This document shows positions 16,103-24,793 of a DNA stretch of 64,000 bases, piece by piece (positions within the stretch are counted from its first letter, which is position 1; the number at the start of each line of letters is the position of its first letter). Position numbers and translations under genes: made by a program. Origin of the DNA: Cytobacillus massiliigabonensis (lineage in GTDB: Bacteria; Bacillota; Bacilli; Bacillales; Cytobacillaceae). Location: positions 118,322 through 182,321 of the forward strand of contig NZ_LT904903.1 of assembly GCF_900199725.1 (NCBI RefSeq), read 5' to 3'. A model generated the notes under the pieces. The model saw only the letters and a program-made list of their open reading frames with translations, ran no database searches and had not been told where the DNA came from.

Positions 16103-17686
16103 ATGAAAGCGACAGATATTCTTATTCAATGTTTAGAAAATGAAGGTGTGGAGTATATTTTTGGAATAATGGGAAAAGAAACACTGGATCTAGTTGATTC
16201 GCTTTCTAGATCAAAGCAAATTCAATTTGTGAATACGAGGCATGAGCAAGGGGCTGCCTTTATGGCAGATGTTTACGCGAGGCTGTCTCATAAAGCAGGT
16301 GTGTGTACGTCCACATTGGGACCGGGGGCAACCAATTTATTAACGGGCATTGCCAGTGCCACTCTTGATTTTTCACCTGTTGTGGCGATTATCGGTCAGG
16401 CTGGATTTGAACGACAGCATAAGGAATCCCATCAATATTTGGATTTGGTTAAAATATTCGAGCCCGCAGCAAAGTGGAGCATTCAAATAAAGGATTCTTT
16501 AACGCTCGCAGAGATTGTACATAAAGCGTTTCGAACGGCAAAAATGGAAAAGCCGGGTGCTGTTATTGTGGAATTACCCGAAAATTTAGCGGCACAAGAG
16601 ATCTCTAATGATGCGATAACTATTAAACCGGCACCAATATTCATGTCTGTAGACGAGGAGATTATCGCTGCAATTGCCAAAATCAATAATAGCCAAAGAC
16701 CGTTTATCATCATTGGTAACGGGGTTATTCGAGCGGAGGCAGTAACAGAGGTACAGACATTCATTAATTTTCTTCAAGCGCCAGCTATTCATAGCATGAA
16801 AGCAAAAGGAATTCTTCCAAAAAATCATCCGTTCAATTATTTTACGTTTGGCTTTAGCCAGCAGGATGTGGTGTTGCCGGGAATCGAAATGGCAGACCTG
16901 CTTATCGTTATTGGCTATGATTTTGTGGAGCGTCTCCCTAAGGAGTGGAATAAAAAGAAGGTACCGGTTATTCATATACATGCAGTTTCAGCAGAACTGG
17001 ATGAATATTATCCTCTTCAAGGCGAGCTCATAGGAGATGTAAAACGGGTAATGCAAGCGTTGATTGAGTTTGAAATTAATCCTAAGCCCTGGGAGCCATC
17101 TGGAAATTTGCGAGAGCAAATAAAACAAACTTACCATTTGAATCGTGGGGCAGATTCTTCTTTATCGATTACATCAATCTTACACGCTGTTGAAAAGCGT
17201 ATCTGCGAAAATACGATTGTCATATCGGATGTCGGCTCTCATAAAAATTCCATAGCCCAAACCTTTCAGCCGAAGAAGCCAAATAAGGTTATCATTTCAA
17301 ACGGCTTAGCTTCTATGGGTATAGGTATTCCTGGTGCTATTGGTGCAAAATTGGCATGTCCAGCTGATCCGGTAATTTGTATAACTGGTGATGGCGGTGC
17401 ATTAATGAACTTTGCCGAAATTGAAACAGCAGTAAGGCTAGGTCTGTCTTTTGTGATGATTGTCCTTAACGATTCGAAGCTGAAACTTGAAGAACAAATG
17501 ATGCTGAAAAAACTGGGCAATAATCACGGTACGGCTTTTGGAAACCCTGATTTTGTGCAGCTTGCCAAAAGTTTTGGCATAAGAGGAGAGTGGCCAGTTT
17601 CTATTCAAGAATTTGAAGAAATACTTGATAAGGCATTATCGCAAAATGAATTAACATTGATTGAGATTAAATTAGAGAATGAGTAA
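16103..17686 (+). CDS. Thiamine pyrophosphate enzyme, acetolactate synthase-like
   Basis: 527-aa ThDP-dependent enzyme of the acetolactate synthase/glyoxylate carboligase family. N-terminal Pyr domain with catalytic Glu48 (NTRHEQGAAFMAD), central FAD/Rossmann-like domain, C-terminal PP domain with the ThDP motif GDGGALMNFAEIETAVRLGL ending in VLND. It is shorter than catabolic AlsS (about 570 aa) and has no regulatory subunit gene beside it, so the donor and acceptor are uncertain: acetolactate formation is possible, but other carboligations too. Start ATG follows GGGAGG. Single gene, convergent with the next. A butanediol dehydrogenase gene lies 1.4 kb away, which makes an acetoin link conceivable. 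Confidence 0.82.
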   Translation: MKATDILIQCLENEGVEYIFGIMGKETLDLVDSLSRSKQIQFVNTRHEQGAAFMADVYARLSHKAGVCTSTLGPGATNLLTGIASATLDFSPVVAIIGQAGFERQHKESHQYLDLVKIFEPAAKWSIQIKDSLTLAEIVHKAFRTAKMEKPGAVIVELPENLAAQEISNDAITIKPAPIFMSVDEEIIAAIAKINNSQRPFIIIGNGVIRAEAVTEVQTFINFLQAPAIHSMKAKGILPKNHPFNYFTFGFSQQDVVLPGIEMADLLIVIGYDFVERLPKEWNKKKVPVIHIHAVSAELDEYYPLQGELIGDVKRVMQALIEFEINPKPWEPSGNLREQIKQTYHLNRGADSSLSITSILHAVEKRICENTIVISDVGSHKNSIAQTFQPKKPNKVIISNGLASMGIGIPGAIGAKLACPADPVICITGDGGALMNFAEIETAVRLGLSFVMIVLNDSKLKLEEQMMLKKLGNNHGTAFGNPDFVQLAKSFGIRGEWPVSIQEFEEILDKALSQNELTLIEIKLENE

Positions 17687-17730
17687 AGGTTCTTTAGCGG
17701 AATGAAAGCATGTGAAGAGATAGTATTCAA

Positions 17731-18315
17731 TCAATTCCTGAGACGGGTGTCATCTGGAAGGTTACGAAAATATAGTTCTTTGATTCTTTTTATGAATCTA
17801 GTGCTTAAAACAACCCAAAGCCAGCTATAAAAAGCAGAGAAAATAAAAAATAAGCCTATCATTGGAAAGTTAAATTGATGGGAGGAGGCAGGCCCTAACA
17901 CTGGGAATTTTACACCATATAATAAAATGCAGATGCCAATCACTAAGCCTGCCGATCCGCTCAAAATATGACTTGACTTTTTTTGAAATAGATTAAAGGA
18001 AATTCCTATAAATAAACCCAGCAGACCTGTTGTAAATGGAAAAATAATCAGCTCGGCAGGCTGTAATATCAAAAGTAAAAGAGCTGTTAAAACATAAGAA
18101 GCGAGACCAAGCGGAATGGAGAAAATCGTACATAGAATGATGGGGGCAGTGGCCAAAGGGCTGATGAGATAACCAGCTCCGGGTAAAAAGCCTCCTGCTG
18201 ATTGAAAAATGGCACCGATGCTGCTCAAAATAGAAATAAGCACAATCTTTTTTGCCTTGGGCCACTTCCCAAATTCTATTTGTATTTGATGAATATCCTT
18301 TTTCATTATGTTCAT
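17731..18315 (-). CDS. Predicted membrane protein, ECF S-component-like
   Basis: About 194-aa protein with five to six hydrophobic helices (KIVLISILSSIGAIFQSAGGFL, PLATAPIILCTIFSIPLGLASY, LLLLILQPAELIIFPFTTGLLGL, GLVIGICILLYG, GLFFIFSAFYSWLWVVLS). Size and the Gly/Pro-rich first helices resemble substrate-binding S components of energy-coupling-factor vitamin transporters, but I cannot name a ligand and no ECF ATPases are adjacent. ATG 18315 follows AGGGAGG; an in-frame TTG lies six bases earlier. Divergent from a TetR gene, whose operator region lies between the two. Confidence 0.65.
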   Translation of the reverse strand: MNIMKKDIHQIQIEFGKWPKAKKIVLISILSSIGAIFQSAGGFLPGAGYLISPLATAPIILCTIFSIPLGLASYVLTALLLLILQPAELIIFPFTTGLLGLFIGISFNLFQKKSSHILSGSAGLVIGICILLYGVKFPVLGPASSHQFNFPMIGLFFIFSAFYSWLWVVLSTRFIKRIKELYFRNLPDDTRLRN

Positions 18316-18390
18316 TTGCAATTCCTCCCTTACTTTTCACTATATGCAAGGAAAGTCTTTTTATCTTAAACTGTACCTTCTGCTTATTCA

Positions 18391-18439
18391 TTGACATATA
18401 AAGCCATAGGCGTATACTAATAATTGAACAATTGTTCAA
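18391..18439 (+). promoter_or_regulatory. Promoter with palindromic TetR operator
   Basis: -35 TTGACA (18391-18396), 16-base spacer, -10 TATACT (18413-18418), then the perfect 16-base palindrome TTGAACAATTGTTCAA (18424-18439) over the expected transcription start. This layout predicts repression of the TetR-bdhA unit by the encoded TetR protein. Confidence 0.82.
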
Positions 18440-18454
18440 AACGTTTGTTTAAAA

Positions 18455-19072
18455 TTGATAAAGGGGATGGTTCAATTCAAACAAACTAGTGGGAATGAAA
18501 AAAATAAAGAGGTTAAAGAACAAATCCTTTCTGCAGCTAGAATATTGTTTGCAGAAAAAGGATATGAAGGGACAACCGTTAGGCAGATTTGTCAAGAGGC
18601 AGAAGTTTCTTTAGCCCTTGTATCCTATCATTTTGGTGGAAAAGAAAATGTTTTCTTCCAATTATTTGAACCAATAAGGCAGTTATTTTTGAATATGAAA
18701 TATGATTTAACAGATCCACTAGATGCACTTAAAAATTTTTGTAAACAGTTTATTATTTTTAGAAATGAAGAACATGAATTAATTGCCATTTTACAGCAAG
18801 AGTTAGTGATGAATAGTCCTAGATTAGAGATGCTGACAGATGTCTTTCTGCCATCTTGGGAGCAGCTTCGAGTGATTTTACAAGAATGCCAGGATAAAAA
18901 AGTAATTGGATTTCCATCGGTTGATGTGTCACTTAATTTTATAATGGGAACTTTAATGCATTCACACAATAATGCATTTCTGAACCGAACTCAATCGGAA
19001 TTGTCTCCAGAACAGGTAGCGGATCTCGCTGTAAGGTTTATCATCAATGGACTTCAAGCAGCTAAAGAATAA
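18455..19072 (+). CDS. TetR/AcrR-family regulator
   Basis: About 205-aa repressor. N-terminal HTH: EQILSAARILFAEKGYEGTTVRQICQEAEVSLALVSYHFGGKENVF at about residues 22-68; the rest is a helical ligand-binding domain. The start is uncertain: TTG 18455 lacks a good ribosome site, while ATG 18467 has AAAGGGG directly abutting it. A palindrome over the promoter suggests autoregulation, and the 18-base gap to the dehydrogenase gene suggests they share a transcript. Confidence 0.88.
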   Translation: MIKGMVQFKQTSGNEKNKEVKEQILSAARILFAEKGYEGTTVRQICQEAEVSLALVSYHFGGKENVFFQLFEPIRQLFLNMKYDLTDPLDALKNFCKQFIIFRNEEHELIAILQQELVMNSPRLEMLTDVFLPSWEQLRVILQECQDKKVIGFPSVDVSLNFIMGTLMHSHNNAFLNRTQSELSPEQVADLAVRFIINGLQAAKE

Positions 19073-19090
19073 GGGGAAGAGGTTTAGAAC

Positions 19091-20110
19091 ATGAAAGCAG
19101 CTAAAATATATGGACCAAGAGATATTCGAGTAGAAGAAGCAGACATTCCTGTCCTTGAAAAAGGAATGGTGAAGGTAAAAGTTGAGTATGCCGGTATTTG
19201 TGGGAGCGATATGCATGAGTATTTAGCAGGTGCTTATCCAATGCGTACTCAGCCAGTTTTAGGTCATGAGTTTTCTGGTGTTGTTGTAGAAGTTGGAGAG
19301 GAAGTAACAAATGCGAAGGTTGGTGACCGGGTAGCAGTTGAGCCTCTCATTCCTTGTGGCAAATGCGATAATTGCCAAAGAGGGTTTGTCAACTTGTGTA
19401 CAGCACGCCAAGGATATGGATATACAGTTTCAGGAGGATTTGCCCAATTTGCAGTGGTGAAGCAAGAGAATGTTTTTCACTTGCCTGAAAACATGAGTTT
19501 AGAGCTTGGTGCCCTTGTTGAACCAACAGCTGTTGCTGTCCATGCGGTCCGTCAAAGCCAATTAAAGCTAGGGGATTCTGCAGCTATATTTGGTGCTGGT
19601 CCAATCGGATTATTGTTATTACAAGCTGTCAAAGCAGCAGGAGCCAGTGAAATTTTTGTAGTAGAAGTATCAGAGGAGCGTCGTCAAAAAGCATTAGAAC
19701 TTGGCGCTGCACATGTGATCAATCCAATCGATACAGATGCAGCTGCGTTTATCCGTGAAAAAACAAATGGTGGAGTGAATGTGGTCTATGATGCTGCAGG
19801 TGTTCAGGCAACATTTACAAGCGGGGTTAGCTCTGTCCGTCCAGGCGGTGAATTCAAGATAGTGAGTGTTTGGGAGAAACCGGTTAATTTTGATCCTAAT
19901 ATGATTGTAAGAACGGAAGCGAAGATCAGTGGATCCTATGCATATGTTCGTTTATTCCCTGAAGTTATCCGTCTGCTTGCAAGTGGCGTGATTGATGGGA
20001 AGGCAGTTATAACAAGTGAGATTGCACTAGATGATATTGTAGATAAGGGATTTGAACTGCTAACAAAAGATCGCAGCCAATGTAAAATCTTGGTGAATAT
20101 GAATTTATAA
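19091..20110 (+). CDS. 2,3-butanediol/alcohol dehydrogenase, zinc-dependent (MDR)
   Basis: 339-aa medium-chain dehydrogenase that interconverts a secondary alcohol and ketone with NAD(H). Catalytic zinc ligands Cys37 (GICGSD) and the His59-Glu60 pair (LGHEFSG); structural zinc Cys89, 92, 95 and 103 (CGKCDNCQRGFVNLC); Rossmann motif FGAGPIGLLLLQ. Overall pattern and length are closest to BdhA-type (R,R)-butanediol dehydrogenases, but the substrate is inferred. Co-directional with the TetR gene just upstream; ended by the hairpin at 20211. Confidence 0.88.
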   Translation: MKAAKIYGPRDIRVEEADIPVLEKGMVKVKVEYAGICGSDMHEYLAGAYPMRTQPVLGHEFSGVVVEVGEEVTNAKVGDRVAVEPLIPCGKCDNCQRGFVNLCTARQGYGYTVSGGFAQFAVVKQENVFHLPENMSLELGALVEPTAVAVHAVRQSQLKLGDSAAIFGAGPIGLLLLQAVKAAGASEIFVVEVSEERRQKALELGAAHVINPIDTDAAAFIREKTNGGVNVVYDAAGVQATFTSGVSSVRPGGEFKIVSVWEKPVNFDPNMIVRTEAKISGSYAYVRLFPEVIRLLASGVIDGKAVITSEIALDDIVDKGFELLTKDRSQCKILVNMNL

Positions 20111-20210
20111 TTAAAATCCAAGATTGCCTGCCTATTTAAACCAGTTTATAATTTCAAAACCAGCGAAAAGTATTCACCTAGTAGATTTAAAAAATCATAG
20201 TGTCAACAGT

Positions 20211-20239
20211 AGAGAGACTTCTTTTAGTCTCTCTTTTTT
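20211..20239 (+). terminator. Rho-independent terminator
   Basis: AGAGAGACT-tctttt-AGTCTCTCT followed by TTTTT, about 100 bases after the dehydrogenase gene. Confidence 0.87.
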
Positions 20240-20307
20240 CTACTAAACTGAACAAAAGTCTTTTTATTTACAATAGAGTAATACATGAATATAATAAATA
20301 TAATAAA

Positions 20308-20325
20308 CATTTGTATATACAAATG
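20308..20325. promoter_or_regulatory. 18-base perfect palindrome, candidate MarR operator
   Basis: CATTTGTATATACAAATG is perfectly symmetric and lies just after a TATAAT-like -10 region, about 120 bases upstream of the MarR gene. Probable autoregulatory site. Confidence 0.72.
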
Positions 20326-20376
20326 AAGGTGGAATTAGCTTTTCAAATATCTAGCAAAAAGGGAGAAAGTGACTAG

Positions 20377-20463
20377 TTGAAAGAAAAAACTGTAGAGGAA
20401 AACCGAATAATGACGGAAATCAAGATGGATAGGTTGGATTATCATGCAGACACCCAATTCTGA
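20377..20463 (+). CDS. Possible 28-aa leader peptide overlapping marR start
   Basis: TTG 20377 follows GGGAGAAAGTGACTAG and opens a 28-codon frame, MKEKTVEENRIMTEIKMDRL and eight more residues, stopping at 20463, past the MarR ATG at 20444. MarR itself has a poor ribosome site, so coupling by reinitiation is conceivable. Equally it may be chance; the start is TTG and the peptide matches nothing I know. Confidence 0.3.
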   Translation: MKEKTVEENRIMTEIKMDRLDYHADTQF

Positions 20464-20887
20464 TTTTTTGTTAAGTAACTGCCTTTATTTTACCGCTTCC
20501 CGGTTCGCTAGGCAGATGGAAAAATTGGCTGAGGAAGCATTTTCATCAATGGATATATCCCCTTCTTATGCATATTTGATTATTACAATCAATGATTATC
20601 CAGGAATTTCACAAAAGGAACTATGTAAAAAGCTTACGATTGCTCCTTCAACAAGTACAAGATTCATTGATAAACTTGTAAAAAACAAATTTGTGGAGCG
20701 AAAGCCTGACGGTAAACATATTTTGATTCATTTAACAAAAGAGGGGAAATCTTTGTGTAACGAAATATATGAGTGTTTGAATAATATTTATTTACGCCAC
20801 TTAGAAATTTTGGATGAAAATCATAGTCAGCAGTTGATCCACTTGCTTCATGAAGCAAGTGAATTGATAGAAAAAAATAATAGGTAG
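20444..20887 (+). CDS. MarR-family regulator
   Basis: 147-aa winged-helix dimeric repressor. HTH: YPGISQKELCKKLTIAPSTSTRFIDKLVKNKFVERKPDGKHILIHLTKEG (about residues 48-98), with flanking dimerisation helices. MarR proteins usually repress adjacent genes and release DNA on binding phenolic or oxidant ligands. The SDR gene starts 13 bases downstream, so both are probably co-transcribed. A perfect palindrome upstream is the likely operator. Confidence 0.9.
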   Translation: MQTPNSDFLLSNCLYFTASRFARQMEKLAEEAFSSMDISPSYAYLIITINDYPGISQKELCKKLTIAPSTSTRFIDKLVKNKFVERKPDGKHILIHLTKEGKSLCNEIYECLNNIYLRHLEILDENHSQQLIHLLHEASELIEKNNR

Positions 20888-20899
20888 GGAGATTTTAAT

Positions 20900-21586
20900 A
20901 TGGGATTAATGACTAATCAAGTGGCTTTAGTAACAGGTGCGGGAACGGGGCTAGGCAGAGCTACGGCTATTCAATTGGCGGCCGAAGGGGCAAAGGTGAT
21001 ATTAACAGGAAGACGCAAGGAAAAATTAGAGGAAGTAGCAAAAATTATTGAACTTTCAGGTGGACAATCCATTGTATTCCCGTCGGATGTAACCGATTCG
21101 GAAGAGGTTAACAGGCTGCGTGAAGAATTAATTGCGCAAGTAGGTCGGGTTGACGTGTTAATCAATAACGTTGGTGGAACTGGAGATTACAGCACAGTGC
21201 ATGACATGACAGTTTCATTATGGGATCACACGATTCGTCTCAACCTATATAGCTCTTTCTTAGTAACTAATGCCTTTCTCCCAATAATGAGAAAACAGCA
21301 ATATGGCCGAATTGTATCCATTACCTCAGCGATGGCCAACTATGAGTACGAGGGATTAGGAGCATATTCCGCTGCTAAAGCAGGATTGGAAGGCCTAATG
21401 AGAACAGTGGCAATGGAAGAAAATAAACATGATATATTAGTAAACATGTTCGATCCTGGAAATTTGAAAACAGAACAAAACCCTTATGGAGAAGGAGATC
21501 CTGCTACGGTTGTTCCTGGAATTGTGAAGTTGGCAACCTTACCAGCAGACGGAATGAATGGACAGGTTATCAGAGCGAACCAATAA
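20900..21586 (+). CDS. Short-chain dehydrogenase/reductase
   Basis: 228-aa NAD(P)-dependent oxidoreductase. Cofactor motif TGAGTGLGRAT (residues 12-22), TGRRKEK suggesting NADPH preference, NNVGG (89-93), and catalytic Ser143, Tyr156 and Lys160 (YSAAK). At 228 aa it is slightly short but complete. In-frame ATGs at codons 1 and 4; the first has AGGGAGATTTT upstream. Co-transcribed with MarR; the decayed alcohol dehydrogenase after it may once have been the third operon gene. Confidence 0.9.
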   Translation: MGLMTNQVALVTGAGTGLGRATAIQLAAEGAKVILTGRRKEKLEEVAKIIELSGGQSIVFPSDVTDSEEVNRLREELIAQVGRVDVLINNVGGTGDYSTVHDMTVSLWDHTIRLNLYSSFLVTNAFLPIMRKQQYGRIVSITSAMANYEYEGLGAYSAAKAGLEGLMRTVAMEENKHDILVNMFDPGNLKTEQNPYGEGDPATVVPGIVKLATLPADGMNGQVIRANQ

Positions 21587-21623
21587 AAAAACACAGGATC
21601 CATACATAAAGGAGGATTTTATT

Positions 21624-21858
21624 ATGAAAGCAGCTGTCATTTATTGAATCAAAGATGTAAAAATTGAAGAAATAAAAGAACCTTCTGTATCAAAAATGAA
21701 GTAAAGGTAAAAGTAGGCTGGGCTGGAATTTGTGGAAGCGATTTGCATTTATGGGGATTCAATCTAGGTTAGAGGACTTAGTAGAAAATGGACTCGAATT
21801 ATTAAAAAGAGATAAAAGTCATGCAAAGATTCTCATTGATTTAAATAAAAACATATAA
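21624..21858 (+). pseudogene. Remnant of a zinc alcohol dehydrogenase
   Basis: After AGGAGG the frame reads MKAAVIY, stop, IKDVKIEEIKEPS, then with a frameshift EVKVKVGWAGICGSDLHLWGF, and after a large internal deletion LVENGLELLKRDKSHAKILIDLN to the stop. Both ends match the dehydrogenase at 19091 (AGICGSD; LLTKDRSQCKILVNMN). About 250 internal codons are gone. Clearly non-functional. Confidence 0.88.
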
Positions 21859-21876
21859 GTATTAAACAACTATTTC

Positions 21877-21910
21877 AAACACCGTTCAAAATTTGAACGG
21901 TGTTTTATTA
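21877..21910 (+). terminator. Rho-independent terminator
   Basis: AACACCGTTCAAA / TTTGAACGGTGTT with TTTATTATAT after it. Closes the MarR-SDR-adh remnant unit. Confidence 0.85.
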
Positions 21911-21980
21911 TATCATCAAGCAAAAGGCCATTTTTAGGTCAAGTATATATTTTGTTGAAGGGTCTAATGGATGGCTCATT

Positions 21981-22076
21981 TTTACACAAATACCATAATT
22001 TATTTACACTTCATTTATAAAATTTACAAACTCTTTACAATCCATTAATAAAACATTTACTAAGCAAGCTTATTAT
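21981..22076 (+). promoter_or_regulatory. PhoP box array and pst promoter
   Basis: TTTACA-type hexamers at 22003, 22014 (TTTATA), 22023 and 22034 are spaced 11, 9 and 11 bases, the pattern of B. subtilis PhoP direct repeats; another TTTACA lies at 21981. A -10-like TATTAT at 22071-22076 follows. Predicts activation of pst under phosphate starvation. Confidence 0.85.
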
Positions 22077-22130
22077 AGAGGACAGAAGGGAACAGAGTCG
22101 TTGCCAATCGATCATCTTGGAGGCTTAAAT

Positions 22131-22976
22131 ATGAAGTTAATTAGAAAAACAACAATCGGTTTATTGGTGTTATTTTTAGCTGCTGTATTATCAGCATGTG
22201 GCGAAACTACTGGTAATGGCACAGGATCGTCGAACGGCAGTAAAGAAATCGTATCAATTTCGGGATCTACATCGGTAGGACCTTTAGCAGAAAAATTAGC
22301 AGAAAAATTTAAAGGCAATAATGAGAATATTAATATAGAAGTTAATCAGATTGGTTCATCTGCCGGCATTACAAATGCAACAAGCGGTGTATCAGAGATC
22401 GGAATGTCATCGCGTGATTTGAAAGAAGAAGAAAAGGCAAATGGTTTGAAGGAGACAATCATCGCTTATGATGGAATTGTAGTAGTCACTCATCCAAGCA
22501 ATAAAGTGAATAATCTAACGTTAGAGCAAGTGAAGCAAATATTTACGGGTGAAGTGACAAACTGGAACCAGCTTGGTGGAGAGGATATGGAAATTGTTGT
22601 TGTATCTCGGGAGGACGGCTCAGGCTCTCGTGATGCATTCCAAGAAATAGTTGGATATAGTTCCGGTGAATTAATTAGAAATGCCATTATTGCAAGCGGC
22701 AACGGGAATATTAAAACAACTGTCGCTACAAACAAGCATGCAGTAGGGTTTATATCATTTGAGTATATTGATGACTCTATATCAACTATACAGATAGATG
22801 GTGTAAAGGCCACAGCTGAAAATGTACTGCAGCAAAAATATAGCTTGTCACGGCCATTCTTATTCGTCCACAAGGAAGAAAACATTACTGAAGCAGGTAA
22901 ACAATTTATTGATTTTATTCTAAGCTCAGATGGACAAGCGATTGTATCAGAAGCTGGAGCGATACCAGTAAAATAA
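22131..22976 (+). CDS. pstS: Phosphate ABC transporter substrate-binding lipoprotein PstS
   Basis: 281-aa lipoprotein binding inorganic phosphate outside the membrane. Signal peptide MKLIRKTTIGLLVLFLAAVL with lipobox LSAC. Phosphate-site segments ISGSTSVGPLAEKLAEKF, GSSAGITNATSGVSEIGMSSRDL and the SREDGSGSRDAF loop are present. The frame is open from TTG 22101, but ATG 22131 with TTGGAGG upstream is the evident start. First gene of pstSCAB-phoU behind PhoP boxes. Confidence 0.95.
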   Translation: MKLIRKTTIGLLVLFLAAVLSACGETTGNGTGSSNGSKEIVSISGSTSVGPLAEKLAEKFKGNNENINIEVNQIGSSAGITNATSGVSEIGMSSRDLKEEEKANGLKETIIAYDGIVVVTHPSNKVNNLTLEQVKQIFTGEVTNWNQLGGEDMEIVVVSREDGSGSRDAFQEIVGYSSGELIRNAIIASGNGNIKTTVATNKHAVGFISFEYIDDSISTIQIDGVKATAENVLQQKYSLSRPFLFVHKEENITEAGKQFIDFILSSDGQAIVSEAGAIPVK

Positions 22977-23038
22977 TCATTTTACTGATGGCACATTCTA
23001 AAACTAAATGTGTATAAGCGACCTTGGAGGAATGCAAC

Positions 23039-23953
23039 ATGCCAAGCATATCAAATGATAAGCAATTCATAACTATCGAGAAATCAAATAGAAGGAAATA
23101 CATGCTGGAAAAGTTGTCAGGAAGAATATTTCTATTCTGTGCACTTCTTTCAGTGATTAGCTTATTACTAATCGTCGGATTTGTATTTTATAAAGGCTCC
23201 CATCCATTTGTGGCAGAAGGGTATAGTTTTTTTGACTTTATCTTTGGGATGGATTGGGTACCGAGCGAAGATAAATTTGGGATTTTTCCAATGATCGTTG
23301 CTTCTTTATTCGCTACAATGGGTGCGTTAATTCTTGGCGTTCCGGTAGGATTATTTACAGCTATCTTCTTAGCTGAGATAGCACCAAAAAGGGTTGCTAA
23401 AATTATTTCTCCAGCAGTCCAGCTGCTGGCAGGTATTCCATCCGTATTGTACGGCGTTTTCGGACTTGCTATCATTGTCCCTTTTTTGCAAAACAATTTA
23501 GGTTTAGCAAAAGGGCAAAGTTTATTGGCAGTCATTCTTGTTTTAGCAATTATGATGCTGCCAACGATTGTTACTGTAGCCGAAACGGCTATTCGCGCTG
23601 TTCCAAAAATGTATCGTGAAGGTTCCTTGGCATTAGGGGCTTCACAAATTGGAACGATTTTTAAAGTTGTTGTACCAGCAGCAAAGTCGGGGATTATGGC
23701 TGCGATTGTACTAGGTTTAGGTAGAGCGATTGGAGAAACGATGGCTGTTATTTTGGTAGCGGGAAATAGTCTTATCCTGCCGACGAGCTTAACTGACAGT
23801 GTTCGTCCGCTGACAACGAATATTGCGCTGGAAATGGGCTATGCATTCGGTACACATCAAGAAATGCTATTTGCAACAGGTATTGTTTTATTCTCCTTTA
23901 TCTTATTGTTGAATTTTGTATTAGCAAAAATCGGTTCGAAGGGTGGGAATTAA
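23039..23953 (+). CDS. pstC: Phosphate ABC permease PstC
   Basis: 304-aa inner-membrane permease with about six helices. It carries the FGMDWVP extracellular loop and, in the coupling loop, the PstC hallmarks VPKMYREGSLALGASQIGTIFKVVVPAAKSGIMAA and LGRAIGETMAVILVAGN. ATG 23039 has TTGGAGG seven bases upstream; the longer TTG frame includes that site and is rejected. Partner of PstA in the translocation pore. Confidence 0.95.
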   Translation: MPSISNDKQFITIEKSNRRKYMLEKLSGRIFLFCALLSVISLLLIVGFVFYKGSHPFVAEGYSFFDFIFGMDWVPSEDKFGIFPMIVASLFATMGALILGVPVGLFTAIFLAEIAPKRVAKIISPAVQLLAGIPSVLYGVFGLAIIVPFLQNNLGLAKGQSLLAVILVLAIMMLPTIVTVAETAIRAVPKMYREGSLALGASQIGTIFKVVVPAAKSGIMAAIVLGLGRAIGETMAVILVAGNSLILPTSLTDSVRPLTTNIALEMGYAFGTHQEMLFATGIVLFSFILLLNFVLAKIGSKGGN

Positions 23954-23954
23954 G

Positions 23955-24779
23955 TTGAGAAAGTTTAAGGATCAGTTGTTGCGTGGATGTCTATGGGCAT
24001 CAGCTTTCTTAACTGTTGCCGTACTCGTTATTATTGTTGGCTATATCTTTTACAAAGGCTTTCGATTAATTGACTTCAATTTTATTTTTGGTGATTACTC
24101 TCCAGTAGGGCATGGCGGCATATGGCCAATGGTTGTTACAACTCTTTATACCATTTTCATATCATTGATTATTGCCACTCCAATCGGGATATTAGCAGCT
24201 GTGTATTTGCAGGAGTATGCAAAACAAGGCAGATTGGTCAAGCTAATCCGTTATGCAACGGAAAGCTTAACAGGAATTCCTTCGATTATTTACGGATTGT
24301 TCGGTGCAGTATTCTTTGTGACAACGCTCAAATTCGGAATGTCAATCATCGCTGCCTCGTTAACATTAGCGATAATCGTATTGCCGGTCATTATCCGAAC
24401 AACTGAGGAAGCATTAAAAACAGTGCCACAATCTTATCGTGAAGGATCTCTTGCTTTAGGAACAACCAAGCTTCAAACACTGTATAAGGTCATTTTGCCA
24501 AGTGCCATGCCAGGTATTCTATCTGGGATTATTCTCTCAATCGGGCGAATTGTTGGCGAATCCGCAGCAATATTTTTAACAGCAGGAACAGTTGCTGCTA
24601 TGCCAGAAGGTATTTTCTCATCGGCAAGAACATTAACGGTTCATTCCTTTTTAGTTACACAGGAGTCAGGTGACATCGAACTTGCAGCTGCGGTTGGAAT
24701 CGTATTAATTGTAATCATTTTGATTCTGAACTTCTCGGCTACATTTATATCCAAAAAGTTAAACAAAGCTGACTATTAA
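23955..24779 (+). CDS. pstA: Phosphate ABC permease PstA
   Basis: About 274-aa permease, second half of the phosphate pore. Hallmarks: ESLTGIPSIIYGLFGAVFF, VPQSYREGSLALGTTKLQTLYKVILPSAMPGILSGI and GRIVGESAAIFLTAG. Start is TTG 23955 with GGGTGGGA upstream, or GTG 23943 overlapping pstC; the first is preferred. Translation is probably coupled to pstC. Confidence 0.93.
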   Translation: MRKFKDQLLRGCLWASAFLTVAVLVIIVGYIFYKGFRLIDFNFIFGDYSPVGHGGIWPMVVTTLYTIFISLIIATPIGILAAVYLQEYAKQGRLVKLIRYATESLTGIPSIIYGLFGAVFFVTTLKFGMSIIAASLTLAIIVLPVIIRTTEEALKTVPQSYREGSLALGTTKLQTLYKVILPSAMPGILSGIILSIGRIVGESAAIFLTAGTVAAMPEGIFSSARTLTVHSFLVTQESGDIELAAAVGIVLIVIILILNFSATFISKKLNKADY

Positions 24780-24793
24780 GAGGGGTGTAATGA

